From contig JACCGJ010002787.1 of assembly GCA_013407085.1 (NCBI GenBank), positions 9,351 to 73,350 of the forward strand: a stretch of 64,000 nt of DNA, in the 5' to 3' direction. Shown piece by piece: positions 1 through 12,600 of this stretch. The stretch's first letter is position 1, and each line of letters starts with the position of its first letter. The position numbers and the translations under genes were made by a program. Source of the DNA: Atriophallophorus winterbourni. Taxonomy: Eukaryota; Platyhelminthes; Trematoda; Plagiorchiida; Microphallidae. The notes beneath the pieces are model-generated. The model saw only the letters and a list, made by a program, of their open reading frames with translations. It was not told the DNA's origin and did no database searches.

Positions 1-631
1 CTTTCCCTCATCATGCGAGGATTTTGATGTCAAAAGCATCATACATCGAAAAATTGTAATATTGAAAGAGTGCTTCCACAGACCACTCAAGAAAATTCTG
101 CGTGTCCAAGATGTGTGCTTGTTTAGGTACGCTACCCGGCGCTAGCCAGCCTTTTCTTCGTGCCAGCCATTGAATGCTTTGGATTTTCCCTCGAGGTTGT
201 CTCCACAAAACTTTTCCGCAATCTGGAATCCGTTATGGTTTTCATTCGGTTTTCCTTTCCTTTGATGTAGTGCCACCATTGGCTGATTAGATCCCCTTGC
301 AGGAGCAAACTGGTTACAATGAACAAGTCACCGAAATTCACTCGTGCTCTCAATAATTGCAGGTGTAGGCTAGGAGTTGGAATAGGCTATCATAGACTGT
401 TTGAGACGCAAGCAATAAACCTATTCCCACTGCCATACCCGGTAGTGATAACTTTTGGAAAAGCTCGACTAAATGCAAGAAAAACTTGGTCACCTATAAT
501 TATAGCTTTCATAAATTGGGTGGCCCGTCGAAACAATATGCTTGATACTGCGATCAGAACGAAAGATGAAGAATTCGCATCTTAGATCTCCGCATAGTAT
601 GCTGATACAGTAATTAACGCTGATGAAGAAT
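1..631. other. Intergenic, nothing recognised
   Basis: Open frames here (up to 88 codons) have no recognisable domain, repeat or splice context. I see no element signature before the LINE tail that starts at about 632. Confidence 0.4.
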
Positions 632-756
632 ACTTACTTTACTTTTGTGCGACTATCTCCTCCTGGAGGATGAGTCGGCTTCGTTGACGTCACGGATTGC
701 AGCCACCCACGCTCGGCGGTTGGAAGCGAGATCCGCGCAGATTACCATACTAACAT
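632..756 (-). mobile_element. LINE 3'-end fragment with (TAAG)-like tail
   Basis: Read on the minus strand, it gives a LINE C-terminal signature (ASNRRAWVAAIRDVNEAD) running into GCACAAAAGTAAAGTAAG. The same 3' end is present on the plus strand at about 47130-47207 with a clean (TAAG) run. Only the last ~125 bp survive. Confidence 0.6.
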
Positions 757-1200
757 CAGCTCAATTATCGCAGCAGGTTTAGTTGATACACACTAAGGGA
801 TTAGCTTGTTGAATCATATTATTAGACCAAAGTGATGCATTGCTCACATCCACCGAAATTATTAATAGACATTCAACAACATAAGGTATTAGAACAAGCC
901 TGGTACAGCAAACTACTAGATGTCATCGGAGTGAAGAAACCCCTTTTTTGGAAACGTGCCTCGCATTATTTAGGTGTCCCTTATAACTGTACTCTGATAG
1001 CCCGATGATCCGCTGCCATATGGATTTTGAATTACTTTTGCGGTATAATTGATTCAATAGAACGCTTGGGTAACAGTTTCCCCTCACTTTTTTGCAAAGT
1101 CATCCCCGTAAACCAATGAATTGTTCACTTGTCCCAGATGCAAGGTAAATGGTTTGTTTGCTAACTGTTCTTTTTTATTTTTTTAATCTAATATTGTAGA
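757..1200. other. Unassigned spacer
   Basis: AT-rich DNA with no long frame or repeat that I can identify. Confidence 0.3.
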
Positions 1201-1322
1201 GATGTGCAATCGTGCTGTGCGGTTAACACCGGTAGTGAGCAACATGCTGAAATACGCTGAAGTCTCACTACCATTTCCATCTCATATCTGTCCAGGCCTG
1301 GGCAACCTGACAGTATCTCAGA
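1201..1322 (+). repeat. Short retroposon copy, 5' part (sense)
   Basis: Matches the window-wide short retroposon from its GTGCAATCGTGC head through CCTGGGCAACCTGACAGTATC, then loses similarity, so the 3' third is missing. Confidence 0.7.
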
Positions 1323-2370
1323 TTGGGGTAAATAGATTCCTGTGAAAGCATGGTATTAAAGAAGACATGCTCGTAGGTGATTCAGTTTTACATTAAAAAC
1401 GTTGCTTGTAAGCATCACCTGCAAGATGAATACTGTACGTGAGAAAACATGCATTTGCTTAAAGCTATAGGAGACGCGCGCCATTAGAGCATTTTAAGAA
1501 TTGGGAGCTTATAGCGAAAACCACTCCGGCTGTGGCAACCTTGGAACCTATTTGACCACACAGATAACGTAATCTGACAGTGTGTGCAACATAACTTTCC
1601 AGGATACCAGACGACCATCTCCAAGTATTGATCAAAAAGAATGTAATTATTGCATAGAAAAACTATATAATGGTTCAGTTTCTACACGAAAATGCCACGG
1701 TATCCAAATCAGTGATTATCGTACAAGAAGAAAACAAAAACAAATCACACCTGGATGACTTGGCGTTTGGTAGAATTATCCAAATAATGGTAAATTTCAT
1801 TAGATATAATTGTTGTCTGCAGATACAAAGGAAAAAAAGCGAATAGGATCCCAGGAAGACCATGATAAGGAAGGTGATCCATTTCGGCGACACCAAAAGA
1901 GGAGGATAAAACAAAAGACAAATTTAGATTAGAACAGCAATGAATCCGTAAAAGAGCCGGGATGTGAACAGAGGGACCATTCAAATGTCATGCAAAATAT
2001 ATGAAACCGGGTCGGTCTTCAAAATACAAAGCGAAGAAATGAAGATGACAGGAAACAAGATTGGAGTTATATATATATTTACTAGACCGGTCAAATAAGC
2101 AGCAACAATGATTGCATAAAAATCAGTCATTACTCAAATCAAGAAATGGCGAAGGCGAAAAGAGAGAACGGATCCACGGACAGTTGGCCTAGCGGAATGA
2201 TCAAAAAAATTGTCAATGTAAAATGCATTTGTGAAATTTACATACGTAAACGATAAACGATGACGAGAAAGAGATCACATGATACGACCTATGGTCGAAT
2301 TGCGCAGCATCGTCATCATATACATCAACCCAATATGTTTGTTCTCATCGGCAAAAACAGGAAGTTTGGT
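1323..2370. other. Downstream flank of the zinc-finger gene
   Basis: AT-rich sequence that should include the 3' UTR of the zinc-finger gene. I cannot place a polyadenylation site with confidence. No element is recognised. Confidence 0.35.
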
Positions 2371-3642
2371 TTACATCTGCGAGGATGCGGTCGAATGTGG
2401 CAAATAATACGGGGAAAAGAAAATGCTTGGCGAAGGTTGAAGAACATGGAACATTGAAGTAGTGTTCACATCGCCAGATATAGCGGATTGTTGTGCAGAG
2501 TTCGTGTAAAGATGATTTGATTCTTGATGTTGCATGTGAGAGGAGGATCCCGGATCAAGAGCCGAGCTAACCAAGCTTTCCGTGAACGCGTTCTGATGGG
2601 ATGAGACAGATGTATCGGCAACGCCGGTCTCCGACTGATTGTGATTCGAGAAAATTGGAACCGTGACGAAAGTCGCGGCATTCACCGAGGAATTGGTCGG
2701 TTGAATTGACTGGTGCTGACGCTGGGTGGATAAAAATGAGAATTGTTGATGATTGGGATGATTAAACGCTTGCCCAGTCAAGTGTTGGGGAAAAGCGATG
2801 GTAGGGAAATGCGGATTGGTGGTGAATTGTGCAGGCATTTGAACATGCGCTGTACCAGGATGTTGCGAGGCCAGAATTGGCCATACAGCCGTTGCGGTGA
2901 GTTGATGGGGCTGGTTTTGAATTTGGGAATCGGGATCTGTTTGGTTTCTAGAATCGGGAATCGCAAACAAGTTGGCCGAGGGGCAAGAAAATGAAGGCAG
3001 ACATAGCTGGTGTACCGATTGTCCTAAATCATTTGGAAGAACCTCTTCCACTTTGCTCACCGGTAATAGCGTGATGGTGGCTGCAGCTGCAGAAGATGTG
3101 GTGTTGTTGGGTTGGTCTGGTTTATTCATTTGGCCTGTCATCATACCTTCTAAACCAGAAAGCCCGGTAACAGGAGTGACGGACGAATTACAGTTCAATT
3201 GCTGATGCAAGTTCGTCGGGGATAGCAAACCCAGGTTTCCTAGAACAGAGGCGTTCAGCTTGTTGTGTGTTCGCTTGTGATTTACAAGGGAACCATAATG
3301 CTTGTAAGAACGATCACACAAACCGCATGTGAATGGACGATCTAGTTTGTGCACCGCGGCATGCCGCACCAGATAGCCACGCTGTGTGAATGCTCGGCCG
3401 CAATCGGTACAAGTGAACGGCCGGATGTTGGTGTGGCAACGCAAGTGCGCTGCAAGTCTACACTGGAACGCAAAGCGTCGAGGACATGCGGGGCATGGAA
3501 AATTACACGGTCTGCCTTTGCGATCCAACGGGACAGGTCCTCCGACAGCTGCTGCAGCTGCTCCAGCGGCGGCGGCGGCAGCATTCACATCGATACCTTC
3601 GGAAAGATTGATCCCCGCCAAGATATTCACACCATCACCGGC
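2371..3642 (-). CDS. Zinc-finger gene last exon: fingers 5-7 and C-terminal tail
   Basis: 1272 nt including the TAA stop at 2371-2373. The acceptor CTTTTCAG is at 3643. Two Ala runs are followed by finger 5 (CPAC...CRLAAHLRCH), finger 6 (CTDC...YLVRHAAVH) and finger 7 (CGLC...SLVNHKRTH). The remaining ~297 residues are low complexity (Gln, Asn, Ser, Thr, His) and end SSQM. Residues at matching helix positions of fingers 5-7 echo fingers 1-3. Confidence 0.92.
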   Translation of the reverse strand, partial: AGDGVNILAGINLSEGIDVNAAAAAAGAAAAAVGGPVPLDRKGRPCNFPCPACPRRFAFQCRLAAHLRCHTNIRPFTCTDCGRAFTQRGYLVRHAAVHKLDRPFTCGLCDRSYKHYGSLVNHKRTHNKLNASVLGNLGLLSPTNLHQQLNCNSSVTPVTGLSGLEGMMTGQMNKPDQPNNTTSSAAAATITLLPVSKVEEVLPNDLGQSVHQLCLPSFSCPSANLFAIPDSRNQTDPDSQIQNQPHQLTATAVWPILASQHPGTAHVQMPAQFTTNPHFPTIAFPQHLTGQAFNHPNHQQFSFLSTQRQHQSIQPTNSSVNAATFVTVPIFSNHNQSETGVADTSVSSHQNAFTESLVSSALDPGSSSHMQHQESNHLYTNSAQQSAISGDVNTTSMFHVLQPSPSIFFSPYYLPHSTASSQM

Positions 3643-6600
3643 CTGAAAAGACAAAGAGTGTGATTGAAAATTATCCAATGTAGCAATGTGGAAGTATAAA
3701 GTAGAACATTTGCACGTTTTTTTAATTATAACACACACTACGATCAGGTTCGAGTTGGTTAACCACGTCAGATTTGCGTAGTAGGATTAGAAGCCATGTC
3801 CCTTAAGGCAGCGGAGAATCGGTAGACAAATAAATCCAATACTGTAGTGCATCGGCCGATAACTCCGCGAGGTCGGTAAGGGAAAACAAACGACCGGTGG
3901 TCCTACTCTTTAACCGTTTTCTGCCCCTCCACTTCTACGCTCCTTCATCATCCAGTGTGATAAGCGGCCGATCTGAACCATTGTGAAGTTTAGCATATTC
4001 TAAACCTGAAATTCGTTTTATAAAACGCGCACGTCTGCCATGAATGCACAAATCCTGCGTCAATCAAGCGATGAAGTTTATTTTGCCCTCTGTCGAGATT
4101 CGTTGTCTATCGATATTTGTTGCATGTCAGAGACAAGTATATATGATCTCTCTACGATAATAGAATTAACTACACCAACTCCTTCAAACAGGGACTTTTG
4201 CGCTAATCAAGCAGAAACCTTAATTTCAGACTGGATTCCCGTCAATAGCACGATGAGTGCCGTCCGACCAGCTACTTCTGTGAACACAACATCCCGAACT
4301 CAAACTAAGCGCTCTTTGTTCGTAGGAGCCACTATGTTCCAACTAATAGTAGCACTGATGATATCATCTACGATGAACTCTGTACACTCTTGCGAAGCGC
4401 AGACTTCTGATATCTTGCTTGTATGTATGTATGTATGTATGTATGTATGTATGTATGTATGTATGTATGTATGTATGTATGTATGTATGTATGAAATCAC
4501 AAGCCTGATCCAGGCAAAGTGCCGCACAGCCAGGGACTGCACGTGGGCAAGGATACTGTCAGGTTGCCCAGGCCTAGAGAGATATGAAGAAAAAGAACAG
4601 GAAATGGTAGTCAGACTCCAATATCTGTCAGCCTGCAGCTCACTACCTCTGGCCAATCAACTTAGCACGGTGCTAGTCGCACAGCACAAAGTTCTGCATT
4701 ACTAGCAACGCGTGTTTAAATAAGGATATTTCAGCTCGCATTTCCAGAGATACGGTAACTTAGGTCATCTGTGGTGTCAAAGAGATTTGTCTATAAATTT
4801 CAAAAGTAAGGTCTATAAGGCTACAGTTCGCGCGGGTTTACAGTAAGGAGGTGAAACCTGGACACTGAGAAAAGAAAATCTAAGATGTCTACTGGTCTTC
4901 GACAATCACTGGAGCTACGCAACTATATGTAATAGAATCTTTGGTATGAAAGCACAAGCCAGATCCAGGCAAAGTGCCGTTCAGTCAGAGACTGCACGTG
5001 GGCGAAGATACTGTCAGGTTGCCCAGACCTAGACAATATGAGAAAATAAATAGAGAATAGATATGGTAGTGAAACTCCATCGTGTTTCAGCATGCAGCTC
5101 ACAACAGATGGTCAATCGATTTAGCAAGGTGTTAGCCGCACACCACAGAAGTACTGTACGATGATTGCACATCCGTGTATAATATTTGGTAGCAACATAT
5201 ATATCTAAAAACAAGTTGACATGAATGATCAGCATTGACATCATCACACCGGCAACAAGTACCGAGTGCTTAACTGACCTGGTAAAAAATTCTAAATGAT
5301 ATAGGGAAGGATGGGATCTAAAAAGCTACTGAACCAATAAAAGATTAGGCACAGTCCACACCTCACATCAAACTTGTATTCAAGCAAGAGTTGTGAACGA
5401 GTAGAGCGACATCAACATGACAGTTTCCGTGCTGCTTCACTTGACAAAAGACAAGATTAATCAAGTACTCCAAGAAGATGTCTACAACAAGACCGCCACT
5501 GAACACGATTTTGAGTCATATCACAAAGGGTAAGAAGACACTGGACCCAACCTGGGAAACGGGTCTCACCAACCCCAGTAGTGGTTTCTTACCCTTAGTG
5601 ACATGGCTCAAAACCGTGTTCAGTGGCCCAAAAGGCAAATCTTCAACGAGATGAACTGTGACTACGAACGACCTAAAGCAAGGTTCGAAATGGATCATGC
5701 TTGTGATTTTGTGCGTGCATGCATACTGTTTCAATGCACGCGGATCATGTTCGTACTGTGAATTCTTTATGAGTGTTAGCAGCATGAAATCGCTCGTGGG
5801 GAGTGAAAGATGGAAATGCAAGCGAATATGGATTTAAACAACTTCAATTATAAAAAGTAATACTTGAATGACACTGTTACATAGGGTTCGTACAACGAAC
5901 CACGATGTTAAAACACAGAATCACAAAGTGATTCTTGGTCAAGTACTCAAGGCGCTAATCAATTTAGCACTATGATAGCCGCACAGCACATAAATGCTGC
6001 ACGATCGCACATTCGTGCTGTGCGGCTAACACCGTGCTAAATTGATTGGCCAACGGTAGTGAGCTGCATGCTGAAACAGGCTGGAGTCTCACTAACATTC
6101 CTACTTTTTTCTCATATCTATCTAGGTCTGGGCAGCCTGACAGTATCTTAGCCCACGTGCAGTCTCTGACTGTGCGGCACTTTGCCTCGATCAGGCTTGT
6201 GCTTTCATACATACTTAAGGCGCTTATGGGGTGTGTGAGCAACACATTACTTTGGTCATCCATAAGAGCCTTGAGTGCTTGACCAAGAATCACTATGTGA
6301 TTTTGAGTTTGAATATCGTGGTTCGTTGTACGAACCCTATGTAACAGCGGCATTAAAGTATAACTTTATTTACCGCCCATCCACTGTTTCAAAGCTCACT
6401 GAACCTAATTTTACTGTCTCCACCTGATGACGGCAAACAGCCAGAAACCGGTAGTAGTGTGAAAGTGCGGGAGATGTGAGCAGCACATTACTTTGGACAA
6501 CCTCAATTATAAGTTTTTCTCCTGAGGTCGGTAACTGCAAGCAAACCAAAGAAATTACGGCATGTTCGGATAAAGTCCTACTTCTTCCCTTAGAATACAA

Positions 6601-9600
6601 ATATGCCAAACAAACTACAGTTCATGGGGTTCAAATAGGCATAGCAACGAACACAGACAAATGCACTGTGTTGATGGAGTAAATGGTGTCCAAGTGTGTG
6701 TCGAACTATTGGAGACTCAATCTGAATATACAAAACAAGAACTCTCAGAACGTAACATGAGGTTGCGCGGCGTTTTTAAATTACGTATTTAACTACACAT
6801 CAACGGCGAAAAATCGGAAAGGAACGTAGAAAAACTGCTTAGCTAAGTGAAATAGGGTTTGAAAGTCACCAACGCAACAGAACAGTAACGAAAGGAATGC
6901 GGAGAAACGATCTTACGAGGAACAAAGGTTAGCTGAGAAAAAACGCATTCGTGTAGACCAATAAGTGGAAACTGGAGCAAATCGAAATCGCGGACAGCCA
7001 CTAAGTTATCCAGAGAAGCGGGATATGTAAGGTTTGTGCAAGCAACTATGCTAATCACACAGCGATTCCGGGTCCAGCGCTCACGGTCAATATGTTGCGG
7101 TGCTCACATCCATCGCACTTATACTCATTAACCGGATTCGGGCTGCTTGTTGAACGACCGCATCTAAACTTTACTATCTCTGCACTTGATGAGAGGAAGC
7201 AGTTGGAGTGGGATGGTGAGTAAAATCAACCAAATCGAGTTCTTCAGCCAGCACGTGAATAACACAACTAAAGGTGAACGCAAAACCCGGCACCACAACA
7301 ACACTAACCAGCCTTCCAAAAGCATTATGCTTCGGTTTCTGTTTACGGCGCCACTTGCGTTTGTTTGGAGAATTGATCATCGCGTTTGACGCCACCACGG
7401 TGCTCTGCACGGAAGCAATCGGTGTCCCGGAAGAATCAGCCGCGGTGCAGTTCAAGCACAACGAGTTGGTTGACATCATGCTGACAGCGGAGGAGGACGA
7501 CAGGCTACCATTGTTCATGATCGCCGCCGATGCTGCAACCGCTGCGGCGGCAGAAAGTAGACTGGAATTCTGAAGGTCAGACGAGACTGGAAAACAACCA
7601 AACAGAAAAGTCAATTGGGCCGAGAAGCAATAAACAACATCGCGGGATGAAATGTGGCTGAATTTCTAAACACCAAGTAGGGGTTAGTGGATGCGCCAGT
7701 CTGAATTCAGGTTGAAGGTACCTGCGATCAAGGAACGGTACAATATCGACGAAATAACACGATGCTAGAAAGCGTGACGAGCAGAGTCTTCAAAACCCGA
7801 AGTGTGATCAATTGGCTGGACTCAGAAGAAATTAAGGATAACAACTGAAATGACTACGGCATAAAAATCGTAGCTGGATGCGATCAGTACATAACTAAAG
7901 TGTTGCGAAAACTATACAATGATGCGCTGCGTGAAATAGGTACTAATGTTGCCTAAAGTGTTCATCAAACTTGGTCGAATGCTTGTTCGAATCAATGTGT
8001 AGTCATTTCATTATGGCGTTTGCGTACATTTTATACAGAATAAGCGCCAAACGAGTTATTTGGAATTATTCAATTTAGATAAATGATAAACAAGGTTTTG
8101 TTTGAGGCCAAATTTTCATTAATAAGTAGTATATGACGTTCGAAAAGCAGGACGGAAGCACACGACCGGTTTCGTGAAAATCTGGCCTCAAACAAAAACT
8201 AACCATTATGCTGTTATTGGAATGTTGAAAAATATTCCAAACAGTTACCGGTGCGGCATTGCACCGATTGTGGGACTTAGCTTAGTCCCCACATGAAAGC
8301 TAAATTTCAATTTGCAAATGAGGATTTATCCTCGAATTCGCAGATAAACAAGGTTATACTTGAATGCCACTGTTGCATAGGGTTCGTACAACGAACCACG
8401 ATGTTCAAACACAGAATCACCTAGTGATTCGTGGTCAAGCACTCAAGGCGCTTATGGATGATCAAAATGATGTGTTGCTCAGGCGATGTGCGGAGGATGT
8501 GAGCAACACATCACTTCGATGTATGACATTCGGTATCCCCGCACTCGGCTAGACTCGAGCACTAATTCTTCTTGTGCGGCCAACCCTCAGGTAAATCGGT
8601 TTGTCTACAGTAGTCAGCTGCATACTCAAATATGCTAGAGTCTCAGCACCATCTCAATTTCCATTCCCACGTCTGTCTAGGAATGGGTAACCTGACAGCA
8701 TCACAGCTCACGTGCAGTTTATGATTGTGCGACAGTTTGACGGATTATAAAGATAACGAGCAAGCAGTTAGCAAGCAAAAGAAACCTTGAAGTCTAGTAG
8801 CCAAAATTACCGAAAACCAGCCGTAAAAATAAACTAGTCGAAATGCTGCATAAAATTGAAGAGAAACAACATCAAATGTATGACGAGGTAGTGATGCGAA
8901 ATTTAGGCTGGTAATAACGGAAGCAATGAACAGCCAAAAGCGGTGGCTGCATGAATGCGGGTGGGTGTAGATGGCACGTTTCGTTGCACAGCGGTCAAAT
9001 CGTCCCCTATGTTGGCGCTGCGCAGGTAACTATCACCGTGTTCACGCGAATTTTTGCCGGAAATGAGCTGCACTCAGTGAAACGCGGGTATCACTATCAT
9101 GGTCCATTTCGCATCAATCGAGCGCTAAGTAACCTGGAGGTATCACCCCAGGTGCAGTCAGTTTAACTGGGCAGCACTTTAGCTGGTGCTAGACCAGTCA
9201 TTTCATTAAGACGAGAGGACGGGATTCACAGTTTGGCAGATTTTTACTCATGTTAGACTACCTGGGTCAACGAAAATAGCTAGAAAATCACAAGCAACAG
9301 ATTAGGTGGAAGTAACATGTCACTACACTTGAAACCTCGTTAAAACGCACAATAAGAATTAGAATAGGAAACCCACAGGCAAGGACGATATATGAAATCA
9401 CAAGCCTGACCCAGGCAAATTGCCACAGTCATCGACTTTGCGTGAGTTAAGACAATCTCCGTTTGTTCGGGCCAATACAGTTGTAATAAAACGGAAATAG
9501 CAGTGAAATTCCACAGGCAGATTAGAAACAAGTCAATTTAGTACTGATCCAGAATATCAACATCAACGAGAATATTTCACGGTAGTTGGACGAGTAAATT

Positions 9601-12600
9601 TAATTTTGAATAACAGCCAACATGATTTGAAAGCGTTGCGGAATCTTACCTCCGTTCAAACCCATTCCCAGAATCCCGTTTTGCATGCAGCTGGTGGGAA
9701 TGTAACTCGCCAAGTTCGGAAGTTGATAAGCGATCGGTGCCTCGGAGTTTCCGGCAGCAGCCGAAGCGGCAGCGGCTGCAGCCACAGCAGCTGCTGCGTC
9801 AGCCCGATGCTTCCATCGAATGTGCATTTGCAAACTGGAAGACGAGCGAAACGAACGCTGGCAAAACGGACATGGGCGACCAGTTGCGCCGGCGCAATGG
9901 AAGCGGCGATGGTTGGACAAACACGAGGCCTGGAAATGAAGAATGACGAAAATTAAGGGATGGGGATGTGAGCACCACAATACTTTGACGAAAATTAAGG
10001 TTGTGATGTTGTTTTCAGTTAGGCATCCCCTTCCGTGATTATTGACATTCTTTTTGTTATCCTACAATTGGAACTTTTCTGAGCTAAAGATGATTTAGAA
10101 CACCTTTCTTTATTCATTATCATCATCATTTTATTCTTCTTCTTCAAAAACCCAAATAACGCAGTCTTTCTGATAGTTATGTTTAAGTCAATTGAAAGCA
10201 AAAACTAATATGTGATATGGTACTCATTGAAATGTCGTTTGCAAACGATGCAAACATCGTTAAACCCCTTCGACAACGGTGTTAGAATCACTAAAACCAA
10301 TCTACATAGATTCATCGCGCTACTTCAACAGCCTCACCTACGCAGGATGAAACAGTTGCATAGAATCTAAAATAAATGTATAATTTGCATGATACATGCA
10401 TGAAATTTGGAGCCTGATCCAGACCAAGTGCGCGCCATCATGGATTGCACGTGGGCTAAGATGCTGTCAGGTTGCCCAGGGAATTAAATCCGGATTTTAA
10501 ACTTTGGCAAAGACGTTATAAAAAGAACATATGTCTCGGAAACATTAACTCTCGAGCACTCATATTGGTGATATAGTTGGCACAAGCGTCAGCTTCGCCT
10601 TAGGGGAACACGTGCAGCTCGTAGCAGCACTGGATAAACGGCGCTTATCGGCCAGAAAGCAGAAATTACTGCGATGGTGCGCATAATAATATCACTAACA
10701 AATCGGACTGTTGTCAGGTGGAACGTTCTGGATCACGAAATCATTACCACGGAAAGAGATGAACATCAATCCAACTGCCGTTCAACAGAAACAATGAAAT
10801 GTACAATACATGGGTGGGAAATAGTGAAAAAAACGTAAATACTTTCTAGTCCAACTATCCAGGTCATTTTTATTTTGTTTTTTCATTACAGATTATGACC
10901 GAACAAAAAATAATGTCAGGGGGGAATAGAGAGGATGTACTCTTTCCATGGATGTCGGCTCATTGCCATCGTTGCCAATGTGTCGAGCCAAACACTCTCT
11001 CCTTCTCTTGCATCCGATCCAGGCAACCAAGAGCACTCGACCTTGGCTAAACCAGAAGTGAGCCTTTTCAAGCCACTCTTCCAAGATAGCGGCTGACCAC
11101 CAGCCACTTTTTTCCCGTCTGTACCAACTGACGCATAGAGCGCTCGGCGTGGTAACCGTTCAGGTTTCATGTGTTGGACGTGCCCCAACCAGCGGAGACG
11201 ATGTCGGTTAATGCTGTCTGAAGGCCAGTGCAGTTAATTCCTAAGACCTCAGAGTTGCAAATGTGGTGTTGCCACCGAACGTGAGCAATCCTTCGCAAAC
11301 AACGTTGGTCGAAGACTTCCGGCCTTCCAATGACTTCTGCGCGAACTGTCCAACATTCACTCCCGTAAAACAATATTGTCTTTACCGAGGTGGAATATAT
11401 CCTTCCTTTAATTCCCAAGCTCAAATCACGTCTCTTCCAGAGGCACTTAAGTTTAGTGAATCCCAGTTTGGCCTTAGCAATTCTGGACGTGATTTCATTC
11501 TCTATCCCAACCACCAGATTTCCTAGGTATTTTAACTGCTCACCATGATCGAGAACAAGAGTATTTATAGCAAAACTTGGCGGTTCAGCTGACCAGTCCC
11601 AAAGGTGCACTTTACACTTGCATGGAGAGAAGAATGGCCCATACGTAGATGCCTTCATTGCTATCATATCCAAGGCGTGTTGGATAAAAGTTGGGTCTTC
11701 GCCAAATAAGGCAATATCATCAGCATAATACAAGTCCAGGACACGCCCACCTGGAAGGAGCTCAACGAGACCCACTCACTCAAAGAACTCAGAAGGTCCT
11801 TGGTAGGAAAGTTGAACAAGAACGGGGAAATTGGAAAGCCTTGTCTTACACAGATAGTAATGTTGAATGGCATTGAGAGTCTGTCGAACGCCCCTACCCT
11901 CCCTATCGAGTGAGAGTATACGTTCTTTAGGATAGCGATGTACTTCGGTGGGATTCCATTGCGAAGTAAGCAGTTCCATAGAGCGGATCTGCCAACGAAG
12001 TCAACGGCGGCTCTGATATCCAGAAACACCACAATGGTTGGTCGCTGATACAGGTGTCGGTGTTCTAGCAACTGTCGCAGAACGAAGATCTGGTCTACAC
12101 ATCCGCGCCCTGGTCGGAAGCCAGCTTGCTCTTCGCGAGAAGTGCCCTCACGAATCGGGGTAAGTCTGCGAAGGAGGATGGCGACCAATATCTTAGCTAC
12201 CACGATATGTGCAACATTCGTTCTGAACTCCTTTTTATGGATTGGTATTATCAGCTATTCACCCCAGGAGGCAGGTAGCCTCTCAATCATCCAAACCATT
12301 GAGAACAGCTTGTGTAATTCGACTACGACTGTCTCGTCTCCTTCCTTAAGAAATACCGGGTGGAGCTCATCGCGGCTTTGGACCTTGTGTCGATTTAGTG
12401 ATTGGGTCTCTCTTCGTATTTATTCGACACTGGGCGGGGTTAGCGACACGGACCATTGAAAAGGAGATTGAGGGATGTCGGTGGTGTCTGAAGGAGGGTG
12501 CTGATTAAACTACGGACTAAAATATATTGGCGTTTAGAAAGCGCCAATGAAGGCTCGTTGTGCACGAGCGATCAACCTCGATGATGGTTTCACTCAGGCC

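Noticed and set aside
319..585. 88-codon plus-strand open frame near the left end
   Set aside because: No domain, no neighbour context and no splice support; length is within chance for this base composition.
3349..3663. Plus-strand open frames over the finger region of the last zinc-finger exon
   Set aside because: Antisense shadows of a well-supported finger-coding exon.
4040..4705. 221-codon plus-strand open frame with a Met-Tyr-Val-Cys repeat
   Set aside because: The repeat is the translated (GTAT)n microsatellite and the end is an antisense retroposon copy.
9010..9187. Possible very old short retroposon copy
   Set aside because: Only scattered similarity (GAGCTGCACTCAGTGAAACGCG, GTGCAGTCAG); too weak to call.
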